From Clostridiales bacterium UBA6386 (GTDB lineage Bacteria > Bacillota > Clostridia > Oscillospirales > Oscillospiraceae): a DNA stretch of 32,764 bases. The DNA is taken from the NCBI GenBank assembly GCA_002437585.1, contig DJQM01000043.1, positions 1-32,764 on the forward strand. Direction: 5' to 3'. The position numbers and the translations under genes are program-made. The notes under the pieces were generated by a model. The model ran no database searches, was not told where the DNA came from, and worked only from the letters and a program-made list of their open reading frames with translations. Positions 6,643 to 14,543 of this stretch are shown piece by piece. Numbering within the stretch: position 1 is the stretch's first letter; the number at the start of each line of letters is the position of its first letter.

Positions 6643-8059
6643 AGATACCGCCATTCGCGGCTTCCGGAAATCTCAGTATCGGTACGCCATGACCTACGCG
6701 GTCATCACCTTTGCGGTGCTGCTGATTCTGAATATTTACTGCTCCATTGCCTGCCAGAATCTGTTCTACGAGAGCAAAAAGTCCAGCATGATCGAAAAAT
6801 GTCTGCTGGCCTCCGATGAGATTTCCACCCTGGAGGTCATGAACAGCTCCACGGTTTCCACCATCATCGGGCAGATTGAAAGCCTGAAAGCTTCCCGGCT
6901 GCTGGTCACGGACCAGGCCGGCTGCACCCTCTATGACAGCAGCGGAGTTCAGGTTGGCTCCTATGCCCTGTTTCCGGAAATTCTCACCGCACTGGAGGGC
7001 AACGACGTATGCTCCTGGAACTACCGCGGCGGAACCATCGACTGTCGGGCTGCCGCCCCGGTGTTCTACTACGGCACCATTGTTGGCTGTGTCTATATGA
7101 CAGACTTCGACACCACCCAGGGAAAGCTCATTCAGTCTCTCCAGCGGACGATTTTCTTCATCACCTTCCTGCTGGAGGCGGTGGTGCTGCTGTTCTCCGT
7201 GGCCTTCGCCAATACCTACTCCCGGCGGCTGAACCGGATCATGGCCTCCATGCGGATCATCCGGGAGGGCGACTACTCCCATAAGGTCGATCTGGGGGGA
7301 CACGACGAGCTGACCGTCCTGGGAAACGAGTTTAACGAGCTGACGGAAAAGCTGCAAACTTCCGAGCAAAAGCGCAGCCGGTTCGTCTCCGACGCTTCTC
7401 ATGAGCTGAAAACCCCTCTGGCCTCCATCAAGCTGCTGACAGATTCCATCTTACAGTACGACATGGATCTGGAAACCACCCGGGAATTCGTAGGCGACAT
7501 CGGCAGCGAGGCCGAGCGGCTGAACCGGATGACGGAGAAGCTGCTGACCCTGACCCGCTCCGAGGGTGCCACCAACCAGGAGCTGGAGATCATCTATCTG
7601 GCTCCCACCGTCCGGCGGGTGGCACGAATGCTGAAAAGCAACGCCAGAAAGGCAGGGGTTGCCATCCATCTGGAGCTGGAGCAGGACAGCAGCATTCTGA
7701 TCCTGGAGGACGACCTGTACCAGATCGTTTTCAACCTGATGGAAAACGGCATTAAGTACAACCAGCCCGGCGGCAGTCTCACCGTCCGCCTCCGCCGCCA
7801 GGAGGACAACGTGGTGCTGGAGGTGGCGGACACAGGCATGGGCATTCCCGCCGATGCCGTGGGTCATGTGTTTGAGCGGTTCTACCGGGTGGACAAGGCT
7901 CGCTCCCGTCAGACCGGCGGCAGCGGACTGGGACTGGCCATTGTCCGGGGCATCGTCCACCGGAACCGGGGCGAGATCACCCTGACAAGCGAGCTGGGAA
8001 AGGGAACCACCTTCCGGGTGACCTTCCCTGCCTTTGACGCGGAGGTGGACGCGGAATGA
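6620..8059 (+). CDS. membrane sensor histidine kinase
   Basis: A 479-residue orthodox kinase. Membrane helix 1 (about 23-45), an extracytoplasmic sensor region of about 120 residues, helix 2 (about 172-195), a HAMP linker, the dimerisation/phosphoacceptor helix with H261 (SHELKTPL), and a HATPase domain with N box (NLMENGIKYNQPGG), G1 (DTGMGI) and G2 (GSGLGLAIV). It autophosphorylates and signals to the preceding response regulator. The earliest in-frame start is a TTG overlapping that gene by 23 bases; the first in-frame ATG (6689) sits just before helix 1 without a good ribosome site, so the exact start is open. The architecture resembles PhoR/WalK kinases but no PAS domain is apparent. Confidence 0.93.
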   Translation: MAITSENKDTAIRGFRKSQYRYAMTYAVITFAVLLILNIYCSIACQNLFYESKKSSMIEKCLLASDEISTLEVMNSSTVSTIIGQIESLKASRLLVTDQAGCTLYDSSGVQVGSYALFPEILTALEGNDVCSWNYRGGTIDCRAAAPVFYYGTIVGCVYMTDFDTTQGKLIQSLQRTIFFITFLLEAVVLLFSVAFANTYSRRLNRIMASMRIIREGDYSHKVDLGGHDELTVLGNEFNELTEKLQTSEQKRSRFVSDASHELKTPLASIKLLTDSILQYDMDLETTREFVGDIGSEAERLNRMTEKLLTLTRSEGATNQELEIIYLAPTVRRVARMLKSNARKAGVAIHLELEQDSSILILEDDLYQIVFNLMENGIKYNQPGGSLTVRLRRQEDNVVLEVADTGMGIPADAVGHVFERFYRVDKARSRQTGGSGLGLAIVRGIVHRNRGEITLTSELGKGTTFRVTFPAFDAEVDAE

Positions 8060-8541
8060 AACGATTGCTTTGCCTGATTCTCATCGTTGCCATGCTCCTG
8101 TGCCTGGTGCCCGGCTGCGCCGAGGGGGTCAAGGAGCCTGTGACCTTCTACTATCTCCGGGAGAATCCCAGCCGGGGTCTGGGGCCGGAAATTGCCGGGG
8201 AGGTTCGGGAAGGCTCCGGCCACCGGGACAATCTGCGCTATCTTCTGACCTTCTATCTGATGGGGCCGGCGGACAAGGAGCTGTCCTCTCCCCTGCCCCG
8301 GGGCACAGCGCTTCATCAGCTGGAGCAGACCCCGGACAGCGTTACCATCGGCATTTCCGACACCTCGGAAGCCTTAAGCGACAGCCGGTTTTCTCTGGCC
8401 TGCGCCTGCCTGTCCATGACCTGCCTGGAGCTGCTGAGCGTCAAGGAGGTCACCGTCGTCAGCGGCAGCCGGAACATCACCATCCGCCGGGACAATCTGA
8501 TTCTGACGGACACCACCCAGCCCCAGAAGGAGGATACATGA
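8056..8541 (+). CDS. GerMN-domain lipoprotein
   Basis: A 161-residue exported lipoprotein: a signal sequence with a lipobox ending VPGC (cysteine about 22), then one GerMN (GerM) domain. Recognisable pattern parts are VTFYYLRENP, an RYLLTFYLMGP block and the closing TIRRDNLIL strand. GerM domains occur in sporulation and germination lipoproteins and in LpqB of the actinobacterial MtrAB system, where the lipoprotein modulates the kinase. The gene overlaps the end of the kinase gene and the start of xthA by 4 bases each, so the product may be an accessory to this sensor. The domain call rests on general pattern and context, so it is moderate. Confidence 0.75.
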   Translation: MKRLLCLILIVAMLLCLVPGCAEGVKEPVTFYYLRENPSRGLGPEIAGEVREGSGHRDNLRYLLTFYLMGPADKELSSPLPRGTALHQLEQTPDSVTIGISDTSEALSDSRFSLACACLSMTCLELLSVKEVTVVSGSRNITIRRDNLILTDTTQPQKEDT

Positions 8542-9293
8542 AATTCATTTCCTGGAATGTAAACGGCCTGCGCGCCTGCGTGGGCAAGGGCTTTCTGGAC
8601 GCCGTGAATGCCCTGAACCCGGACTTTCTGTGTCTGCAGGAAACCAAGCTCCAGGCGGGACAGATTGACCTGTCTTTGCCGAACTATACCGGCTACTGGA
8701 ACTACGCTGAGAAAAAGGGCTATTCCGGTACTGCCATTTTTGCCAAAACGCCTCCCCTATCTGTTCGCTGCGGGATTGGCGTGCCAGAGCTGGACACCGA
8801 GGGGCGGCTCATCACCCTGGAATACCCGGACTTTTTTCTCGTTACCTGCTATACCCCCAACGCCCAGCAGGGGCTTGCCCGGATCGACCATCGACTGAAG
8901 TGGGACGAAGCCTTCCGGAACTACCTGGGGCAGCTGGATGAAAGCAAACCCGTCGTAGCCTGCGGCGACCTGAATGTGGCGCATCAGGAGATCGACCTGA
9001 AAAATCCCGCCGCCAATCGGGGCAGCGCCGGTTTCTCCGACCAGGAGCGGGACAGCTTCACAAAGCTTCTGGACGCGGGCTTTACGGACACCTTCCGGTA
9101 TCTGAATCCGGATACCACCGGCATTTACAGCTGGTGGAGCTACCGCTTCCAGGCAAGGAAGCACAACGCGGGCTGGCGGATCGACTATTTCCTGGTGTCC
9201 GACCGGATCGCGGACAAAATCCAGGCCGCACCCATTTACACGGACATTTTCGGCTCCGATCACTGCCCGGTAGGATTGGAGCTGTCGCTCTGA
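8538..9293 (+). CDS. xthA: exodeoxyribonuclease III / AP endonuclease
   Basis: A 251-residue member of the exonuclease III family, which cuts 5' of abasic sites and repairs 3' blocked ends in base excision repair. All landmark motifs are present: SWNVNGLR at the start, CLQETKLQ (metal-binding Glu), the YTPNAQQGL loop, GDLNVAHQEIDLKNP (catalytic Asp/Asn), and the C-terminal GSDHCPVGLEL (catalytic Asp-His). I take the ATG that overlaps the lipoprotein stop, after AGGAGG; an in-frame extension of 168 codons upstream is only a frame overlap with that gene. It works in the same pathway as the uracil-DNA glycosylase at 3.4 kb, though they are not co-transcribed. Its 3' end overlaps the convergent unknown gene by 34 bp. 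Confidence 0.96.
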   Translation: MKFISWNVNGLRACVGKGFLDAVNALNPDFLCLQETKLQAGQIDLSLPNYTGYWNYAEKKGYSGTAIFAKTPPLSVRCGIGVPELDTEGRLITLEYPDFFLVTCYTPNAQQGLARIDHRLKWDEAFRNYLGQLDESKPVVACGDLNVAHQEIDLKNPAANRGSAGFSDQERDSFTKLLDAGFTDTFRYLNPDTTGIYSWWSYRFQARKHNAGWRIDYFLVSDRIADKIQAAPIYTDIFGSDHCPVGLELSL

Positions 9294-9658
9294 GCGTTGG
9301 GAAATAAAACGCCGGCCTCCCCATATTTTCGTACCAGAAATCCGGTTTTCAGCCGCTCTATGTAGGAAAATGGCTCTTCCGGGATGATGGGCGCATAGGT
9401 TCCGCCCGCAAATTCCTGCCGGGGTTCCAGAGAAAATTCCGGCTCGCCACCCTGAAAATGCTTGACAGGCACCCGGGTGTCCAGCCCGAAGCCCCCGTCC
9501 ATGGGCACCACTATCCCCAGGTTCTCCCGTCTGCCGCCGCAGCGGACGTAAAGCCGGCACACCACATCCCCGGTCAGGCGGCACCGGCACTGAAACCGGT
9601 AGTAAAGCCCCTGCCGCTGAACCTGCACCCGGCCGGAATGCCGGTGGCAAAAGTACAC
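9260..9658 (-). CDS. uncharacterised protein, 132 residues
   Basis: I do not recognise this protein. It has no signal peptide or membrane helix. It starts with an aromatic, arginine-rich segment (YFCHRHSGRVQVQRQGLYY), has several cysteines in its first 45 residues (CRCRLTGDVVCRLYVRCGG), and keeps an acidic, glycine-rich second half with KTGFLVRKYGEAG near the end. I chose a GTG with GGAG eight bases upstream; a TTG six codons earlier is the alternative. It sits between a strong terminator and the convergent end of xthA, so it lacks an obvious promoter of its own and would depend on read-through. The steady codon pattern supports a real gene, but function is unknown. Confidence 0.6.
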   Translation of the reverse strand: MYFCHRHSGRVQVQRQGLYYRFQCRCRLTGDVVCRLYVRCGGRRENLGIVVPMDGGFGLDTRVPVKHFQGGEPEFSLEPRQEFAGGTYAPIIPEEPFSYIERLKTGFLVRKYGEAGVLFPNAQSDSSNPTGQ

Positions 9659-9674
9659 ATCGTAATCTCCAACC

Positions 9675-9718
9675 AAAGAAAACGCCCCCTTGCCGCAACT
9701 CTATGCCGCAAGGGGGTG
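9675..9718 (-). terminator. terminator after the HD-domain gene
   Basis: A GC-rich stem (CACCCCCTTGC paired with GCAAGGGGGCG, one G-T pair) is followed on the minus strand by TTTTCTTT. It sits 12 bases after the HD-gene stop and just upstream of the unknown gene, so that gene would be read only by escape from this signal. Confidence 0.85.
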
Positions 9719-9729
9719 CTTATATGCCC

Positions 9730-10386
9730 TCATATCAAAGGTTGGCCGTTGATGGTCAATTGAAATTGCAGATCCAGCCGCTCTGCCGCCTTCCGGCACA
9801 GCATCATCCGCTTCATAAAAATCTCGAAATATTCCATCACCGAGCTGACGGTGGTGTCCACCACCAACTCCAGGGTTACGGTGCGCTTTTCCAGATCCAC
9901 GCTCAGCTCGGATTTGGTAACGGAATAATTCACCCGGTCGTGGATGTCCTGGGAAATGTCCGCGGTACCCCGGACACGGGAACGGCGGACATCGGATTTA
10001 TCCGCCAGGAACAGAGCCGCCGCCACGGCGTTCACCGGGGTTCCGTTGCCCTCGTCGTGGTTGCCGATGGCGGTGACGATGGTGGCAATCTCCACCGGCG
10101 GAAAATTCATTCTGTCCAGAATCCGGAAAGCCATCACCGCCCCGCTCTGGCTGTGATCCACCCGATTGACAATGTTGCCGATATCATGCAGATATCCGGC
10201 AATTCTCGCCAGCTCCACCGTCCGCTCCGGATATCCCAGGGTTTTCAGAATGTCACCTGCCACCTGCGCCACTCTGGAAACGTGGGCAAAGCTGTGCTCC
10301 GTAAAGCCCAGAGCCTGCATGGAGGCATCGGCCTGGGCGATATATACCTGAACCGCCGGATCCCGGCGGACTTCTTCAAAGGTCAT
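9730..10386 (-). CDS. HD-domain metal-dependent phosphohydrolase
   Basis: A 218-residue cytosolic protein with an HD superfamily hydrolase domain. The ligands are visible: H near residue 42 (SFAHVSRVA), the doublet in YLHDIGNIV, HS in RVDHSQSG, and H-D in AIGNHDEGNG, with the distal Asp in LADKSDVRR. HD proteins of this form cleave phosphate esters or nucleotides; the substrate is unknown. The C-terminal 70 residues form a beta/helical region. The start is the ATG after AGGAGATGG, nine codons inside the longest frame. It is monocistronic, with a promoter just upstream and a strong terminator downstream. Confidence 0.85.
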   Translation of the reverse strand: MTFEEVRRDPAVQVYIAQADASMQALGFTEHSFAHVSRVAQVAGDILKTLGYPERTVELARIAGYLHDIGNIVNRVDHSQSGAVMAFRILDRMNFPPVEIATIVTAIGNHDEGNGTPVNAVAAALFLADKSDVRRSRVRGTADISQDIHDRVNYSVTKSELSVDLEKRTVTLELVVDTTVSSVMEYFEIFMKRMMLCRKAAERLDLQFQLTINGQPLI

Positions 10387-10419
10387 TCTTCTCTCTCCAT
10401 CTCCTTTTCTCATACTGTT

Positions 10420-10448
10420 TTATTATGCCGCTTCCGTGCAAAAAACAA
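10420..10448 (-). promoter_or_regulatory. promoter of the HD-domain gene
   Basis: A TTGTTT -35 and a TAATAA -10 are 17 bases apart on the minus strand, about 34 bases before the start codon. The match is weaker than other promoters in the window. Confidence 0.45.
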
Positions 10449-10581
10449 TAGCGTCGTTTTGTAAAATTCAGAAAAAACATCATACAAAGGATCCTCATCA
10501 ATCTGCGGGATTCCGTACAGACCCGGCCATAGCAATCAGAAATATTTTGAGGCAGTTTGTCAGCGCGGCCGGGGAATTCTT

Positions 10582-10640
10582 AAGGAAGCTCCGATGAAAT
10601 CGGCAAGCGTTACCAGCGAGCGGGTTTGGCACCGTAAAAA
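10582..10640. repeat. R-family element, partial copy R2
   Basis: Left half of the R repeat: AAGGAAGCTCCGATGAAAT and CGGCAAG, followed by a GCGAG block, as in the full copies near 14.3 kb and 28 kb. The matching right end is missing; the sequence continues into the 3' end of mtnN at 10659. It is probably a decayed or half-deleted copy. The rest of the 270-bp spacer, between this and the HD-gene promoter, shows nothing I can name. Confidence 0.5.
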
Positions 10641-10658
10641 AGCAAATCCTGTGTGTGT

Positions 10659-11360
10659 TTACGCTTTCAGTTTTTCCGCCAATCTGCGGGTAACCTCCGC
10701 GCATCGATGGGCAGCCTGCCGCTCAAAGGTGGGATAGTCCATCTGGGCACTGTCGTCTGCCTTGTCGGAAATGGCCCGGAGGATCACGAAGGGTACCCCG
10801 TTCCGGTAGGCGGCCTGAGCAACGGCTGCTCCCTCCATCTCTGTGCACAGCCCACCGGTGGCGGCGATGATCTGTTCTTTTACGCCTCTTTCCGCCACGA
10901 ACCGGTCGCCACTGGCGATCCTGCCCCGGCGGGTGTGACCCGGATTCCCCTGCTCCGCCGCGGCAAAGGCAAAATCCGAAAGGGTTCCGTCCGCCGGGAA
11001 GGCGGTCACGTCCATGCCCGGCACCCGGCCATAGGGGTAGCCAAAGCGGGTGCAGTCAAAATCGTGGTACATGGCATCGGTGCTCACCACCAGGTCGCCG
11101 ATGTCCAGCTCCGCGTTCAGGGAACCGGCAATGCCCGTATTCACCAGGTGGGTGACCCCGAAGCAATCGCAGAGAATCTGGGCGCACAGAGCCGCATTGA
11201 CCTTGCCAACGCCGCACTGGACAACCACCACGTCCAGCCCTTCCAGCTTGCCCGCGTGGAAGGCGCTGCCCGCGATGACCCGCTCCCGGCGATTCTCCAT
11301 TTTGCCCAGCAGAATTTCCACTTCTACCTGCATAGCACCGATAATTCCAAGCTTTTTCAT
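10659..11360 (-). CDS. mtnN: 5'-methylthioadenosine/S-adenosylhomocysteine nucleosidase
   Basis: A 233-residue MTAN (Pfs) that hydrolyses the glycosidic bond of S-adenosylhomocysteine and methylthioadenosine, releasing adenine. S-ribosylhomocysteine then goes to LuxS, encoded directly upstream. Family signs are the GIIGAMQVEVE start with the catalytic glutamate E13, the glycine-rich VVVQCGVGKVNAA, GIAGSL, the ribose-binding EMEGAAVAQ, and RAISDKAD with the catalytic aspartate. Length is normal. I start at the ATG after AAGGAG, 10 bp beyond the luxS stop; a longer frame runs back into luxS and is not needed. The 3' end lies beside the partial R2 repeat, and I see no clear terminator there. Confidence 0.97.
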   Translation of the reverse strand: MKKLGIIGAMQVEVEILLGKMENRRERVIAGSAFHAGKLEGLDVVVVQCGVGKVNAALCAQILCDCFGVTHLVNTGIAGSLNAELDIGDLVVSTDAMYHDFDCTRFGYPYGRVPGMDVTAFPADGTLSDFAFAAAEQGNPGHTRRGRIASGDRFVAERGVKEQIIAATGGLCTEMEGAAVAQAAYRNGVPFVILRAISDKADDSAQMDYPTFERQAAHRCAEVTRRLAEKLKA

Positions 11361-11370
11361 AAAAATCTCC

Positions 11371-11847
11371 TTATTCCGGGTAAACCAACCGGGTGTCGTC
11401 GGCATTTTCCAGAATGCTGACATATTTCGCGCCCCAGTAGTTGGCCATGGACAGATTCATGTCCAGATAATTGCCGCAGTCCCTGGGGCTGGCTCCGGGA
11501 ACCGCGTCCCGGTAGTCCCGGATGAACCGGAAGCACTGCGTCACGAAAGGCAGCACCTGCCGGGAGCTATAGTCCCCCGCCAGCAGCAGATAGAAGCCCG
11601 TCCGGCAGCCCATGGGTCCGAAATAGAGAACCCTATCCTTCCAATTCGGCTCATTTCGCAGGTAGGTAGCACCCAGATGCTCGATGGTGTGTACCTCCGC
11701 CGTGTTCATCACCGGCTCGTCGTTGGGCTTGGTCAGCCGCAGATCAAAGGTGGTGACGGTTTCGGTGCCCACCTTGTCCTTCCGGGAAACGTACAGCCCC
11801 GGCAAAAGTCTGATATGGTCGATGGTGAAGCTCGTAATTTTTTCCAC
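11371..11847 (-). CDS. luxS: S-ribosylhomocysteine lyase (autoinducer-2 synthesis)
   Basis: A 158-residue LuxS, which splits S-ribosylhomocysteine into homocysteine and DPD, the precursor of AI-2. The metal ligands are H53 and H57 (HTIEH) and C124 (DCGNY); the catalytic cysteine is C81 in GPMGCRTGFY. The start is GTG after GGAGG. The substrate-binding region is otherwise well preserved. With mtnN it forms a two-gene operon that converts S-adenosylhomocysteine to homocysteine, so the main role may be methyl-cycle recycling, with AI-2 as product. No lsr-type receptor or transporter is in the window. Confidence 0.97.
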   Translation of the reverse strand: MEKITSFTIDHIRLLPGLYVSRKDKVGTETVTTFDLRLTKPNDEPVMNTAEVHTIEHLGATYLRNEPNWKDRVLYFGPMGCRTGFYLLLAGDYSSRQVLPFVTQCFRFIRDYRDAVPGASPRDCGNYLDMNLSMANYWGAKYVSILENADDTRLVYPE

Positions 11848-11890
11848 TTGCGTTTCCTCCTGTTTCCGGCAATAACGCTATATATCCTGA

Positions 11891-11919
11891 ATCATAGCAT
11901 ATTTTTTCCTTCTTTGCAA
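11891..11919 (-). promoter_or_regulatory. promoter of luxS-mtnN
   Basis: A TTGCAA -35 and a TATGAT -10 are 17 bases apart on the minus strand, about 44 bases before the GTG start. I see no SAM riboswitch in the short leader. Confidence 0.6.
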
Positions 11920-11980
11920 CCCGAACCCGGCTGGCCTTGTGGATGGGTTCTTAATTTTTTTGCAATTGTCCCAATTGTTC

Positions 11981-12009
11981 TTGCTTTTTTCGGTGGGCAA
12001 TGGTACAAT
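11981..12009 (+). promoter_or_regulatory. promoter of the deacetylase-like gene
   Basis: A TTGCTT -35 and a TACAAT -10 are separated by 17 bases, about 35 bases upstream of the ATG. Confidence 0.5.
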
Positions 12010-12043
12010 ATCGATGACTATACCACAAAGGTAGGGATGACCA

Positions 12044-13978
12044 ATGTCCAACAAGGATTTCGATATTGATTTTGACTTTGACGAGGCTTACGGCTTTGAC
12101 GACGATACCGACGGCAAGCAGGAGGCCTATGACGATAACACCAATCCGGAAATTCTCTCCCGCCGCACCTCCGGCGGCAGCTTTGACGCGGATGGAGATC
12201 TGGATGACTTTCTGAATATGGGCTCTGCCCCTCAGGTCTCTTCGGAGCAGGAGTCCCATGCCGAGCCGGAGGAGGATACCTGGACGCAGGACGACGACTT
12301 CTCCGACCAGCCCCCGGAGGACGGAGGCTATGCCCCTGAGGATATGGGTCACGACGAGTCCGGCGAGTATGACGAGGGTGTCGCCGAGGATACGGTCTAC
12401 GACGAGGAAGACCAGGGAGAGTATCCGGAGGAGGGCGAGGACGCTCCCCAAAAGCCCAAGCGGCAGCTGAAGCTGCCAAAGCTTCCCAGGCTGAAGATGC
12501 CCAATTTCTTCGGGAAGTTCTACGATCTGTACTTTGCTCCGATGCTTCACAAGGAGCTTGTGGAGGAGCCTGTGGATCCGGACAATCCCCGGCGCAGAAG
12601 AAGAAAGACCAAGGGTCAGATCTTCAAGGAGGTTTATCTGCCTCCCATTCTGGTCTGCGTATCCCTGATTCTGGTGCTGACCTTCGTCATTGGATCACTA
12701 TCCAATGTGATCGACCGTCGGCGGATCGAGAAGCAGAACCAGCAGAGCCAGCTGGATGCTTCCCTGTCCCAGGCGGAGCAGCTGGAGGCTCAGAGCCAGG
12801 AGATTGTGGCCGAGGCCGAAGAGCTGGCGGCAGGCTATGACTATGACAAGGCCATCGAGAAGCTGGAATCCATCGGCGATCTGACCCAGCATCCGGACAT
12901 TGCCAACAAGCGGGCGGAATACGAAACCGCCAAGAGTGCATTGGTTGAATACAAGGATCCCACCCTGATTCCCAACCTGAGCTTCCATGTGCTCATTGAG
13001 GATATGGCTCGGGCCAAGCAGGATACGGAATTGGGCGGCAGCTACAACAAGAACTTCGTCACCACCGGTGAGTTCTCTAAAATTCTGAACCAGCTTTACG
13101 ACAACGGTTATGTCCTGGTGGATTTTGGCAGCTTCGTTTCCGCCCAGACCGATCTGGAGGGCAACGAAAAGTTCATGGTCAAGTCCATCCTGCTGCCTGA
13201 GGGCAAGAAGCCAGTCATGCTGACGGAAACCATGGTCAACTACTTTGCCTACATGGTGGACGGCGACGGCGACGGCAAAGCGGACGCCAAGGGCGACGGA
13301 TTCGCCAACAAGCTGGTGGTGGACACCAACGGCGATATCAAGGCCGAGTACATCGACGCTGCAGGCCAGACCCTTACCGGCAATTATGATTTCGTCCCCA
13401 TTCTGGAGGATTTCATCAGTCAGCATCCGGACTTCTGCTACCAGGGTGCCCGGGCGATTCTGGCCGTCACCGGCCATGAGGGTGTCTTCGGCTACCGGTG
13501 CAACACCTCCTACATCAGCTCCGTCAGCCAGCAGTACTATGACGAGCAGGTGGCCGGCGCCAAGGAGATTACCAATGCCCTGCGGGATAAGGGCTACACC
13601 ATTGCCTGCTACACCTACAAAAACGATGCCTACGGCAAGCTCAGTGCCGCCCAGATTCAGGCAGACCTGCAAAGCTGGTCCTCTCAGGTAGTAAATGTCA
13701 TCGGCCAGGTGGATACCTTCGTCTTCGCCAAGCAGAGCCGCCTGACGGACTACGGCGACGGCAACGCCGCCTTCCGGGCCATGTACACCAGCGGCTTCCG
13801 GTACTTCATCTCCAACGATCAGTCTCCCCTGACGGAGGTCAACGATACCTACGTCCGTCAGAACCGGCTGATGGTCACCGGCGAGAACATGCAGCACAAG
13901 TCCAGCCAGTTCTCCGGTCTGTTTGACACCAACGCCGTTCTGGAGCTGTCCACCCGGGGCAGCGTGCCCACCGGCTGA
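12044..13978 (+). CDS. membrane-anchored polysaccharide-deacetylase-like protein, probably non-catalytic
   Basis: A 644-residue protein with four parts: a very acidic, low-complexity cytosolic N-terminus (1-190); one membrane helix (about 198-222) after a basic stop (PRRRRRKTKGQ); an extracellular coiled coil (about 225-295); and a NodB/polysaccharide-deacetylase-like domain (about 306-640). The fold is recognisable from LSFHVLIED, YDNGYVLVDFGSF, GKKPVMLTETMVNYFAYM, PILEDFISQHPDF and ILAVTGHEGVFGYR. Active NodB enzymes need a TFDD-type aspartate motif and an HxxxH-type motif. The matching segments here are LTETMVNY (393-400) and CYTYKND (522-528), with no Asp pair and no His, so the metal site seems lost. 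An inserted DGDGDGKAD loop (406-414) resembles a calcium-binding loop. The family call is from remembered motif patterns. It may bind cell-wall glycan instead of cutting it. The gene has its own promoter and terminator. Confidence 0.72.
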   Translation: MSNKDFDIDFDFDEAYGFDDDTDGKQEAYDDNTNPEILSRRTSGGSFDADGDLDDFLNMGSAPQVSSEQESHAEPEEDTWTQDDDFSDQPPEDGGYAPEDMGHDESGEYDEGVAEDTVYDEEDQGEYPEEGEDAPQKPKRQLKLPKLPRLKMPNFFGKFYDLYFAPMLHKELVEEPVDPDNPRRRRRKTKGQIFKEVYLPPILVCVSLILVLTFVIGSLSNVIDRRRIEKQNQQSQLDASLSQAEQLEAQSQEIVAEAEELAAGYDYDKAIEKLESIGDLTQHPDIANKRAEYETAKSALVEYKDPTLIPNLSFHVLIEDMARAKQDTELGGSYNKNFVTTGEFSKILNQLYDNGYVLVDFGSFVSAQTDLEGNEKFMVKSILLPEGKKPVMLTETMVNYFAYMVDGDGDGKADAKGDGFANKLVVDTNGDIKAEYIDAAGQTLTGNYDFVPILEDFISQHPDFCYQGARAILAVTGHEGVFGYRCNTSYISSVSQQYYDEQVAGAKEITNALRDKGYTIACYTYKNDAYGKLSAAQIQADLQSWSSQVVNVIGQVDTFVFAKQSRLTDYGDGNAAFRAMYTSGFRYFISNDQSPLTEVNDTYVRQNRLMVTGENMQHKSSQFSGLFDTNAVLELSTRGSVPTG

Positions 13979-13993
13979 TCCTACCCAATGCGA

Positions 13994-14030
13994 AACGCTC
14001 CGAAGGTATTCCCTTCGGAGCGTTCTTTTC
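13994..14030 (+). terminator. terminator after the deacetylase-like gene
   Basis: A 12-bp stem (ACGCTCCGAAGG with CCTTCGGAGCGT) followed by TTCTTTTC. The ribosome site of the next gene begins directly after the T-tract, so that gene would need read-through or a promoter I cannot see. Confidence 0.85.
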
Positions 14031-14041
14031 AGGAGGAATCT

Positions 14042-14254
14042 ATGGAAATCCAGCCAGGAAAATACCGGCATTTCAAGGGAAATCTCTATGAGGTCATCGG
14101 GGTCGCCCGGCATTCGGAGACCCGGGAGGAGATGGTTGTTTACCGGGCTTTGTACGGGGAATATGGCCTGTGGGTACGCCCGGCGGCCATGTGGACGGAG
14201 ACCGTTGACCGGGACGGCTACCATGGGCCGAGGTTTCAGTATATCGGCAAATGA
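14042..14254 (+). CDS. DUF1653-family small protein
   Basis: A 70-residue protein of the DUF1653 type: it starts with the characteristic PGKYRHFKGNLYEVIGVARHSET, here split as PGKYRHFKGN and LYEVIGVARHSET, then MVVYRALYGEYGLWVRP, MW and a closing GPRFQYIGK. The fold is a small beta barrel; the biochemical role of the family is not established. I chose the ATG after AGGAGG rather than an upstream in-frame start lying inside the terminator stem. It sits alone between a terminator and the R3 repeat. Confidence 0.88.
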   Translation: MEIQPGKYRHFKGNLYEVIGVARHSETREEMVVYRALYGEYGLWVRPAAMWTETVDRDGYHGPRFQYIGK

Positions 14255-14265
14255 GCGTATATCAA

Positions 14266-14485
14266 GGGAACCTCTGATGAAGTCGGCAAGAACTGTGAGC
14301 GAGAGATTTTTCGTCCAATTGAGGTATCGGAAACGGTGGAATCCTGTATGTACCCGCAGGGGTATACCGCATCCGTAAGCCAGCTTTCGCTGGCTTACGG
14401 ATGCGCAATCTTTCCCGTTTTGGATACCGAAGAGTGGGCGGAAAAGATTCGCTCACGGTCGCAGGCGATTGATTCAGAGGTTCCC
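14266..14485. repeat. R-family MITE-like palindromic element, copy R3
   Basis: The longest copy, 220 bp. The ends GGGAACCTCTGA and TCAGAGGTTCCC are perfect 12-bp inverted repeats. Inner arms also pair (GCGAGAGATTTTTCGTCC with GGCGGAAAAGATTCGCTC, imperfect), and the centre is a near-perfect 14-bp hairpin (14371-14402, ATCCGTAAGCCAGC with GCTGGCTTACGGAT). The bases AAGGGAA occur at both outer edges, but this overlaps the inverted repeat and may not be a target duplication. It lies in the spacer between the DUF1653 gene and the convergent dprA-like gene and codes for nothing. Confidence 0.8.
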
Positions 14486-14512
14486 AAGGGAAACAGCATT
14501 TGGCAATCGCGG

Positions 14513-14543
14513 TAAAAGTCCTGGGCTTTCGCTCAGGACTTTT
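14513..14543 (-). terminator. terminator of the helicase/DprA-like operon
   Basis: A strong stem (AAAAGTCCTG-GC paired with GC-CAGGACTTTT) around a TTTC loop. The stop codon of the dprA-like gene lies inside the stem, and T residues follow on both strands, so it may act in both directions. Confidence 0.7.

Noticed and set aside
12698..14224. 508-codon minus-strand frame opposite the deacetylase-like gene
   Set aside because: Antisense shadow running through a terminator and into the DUF1653 gene.
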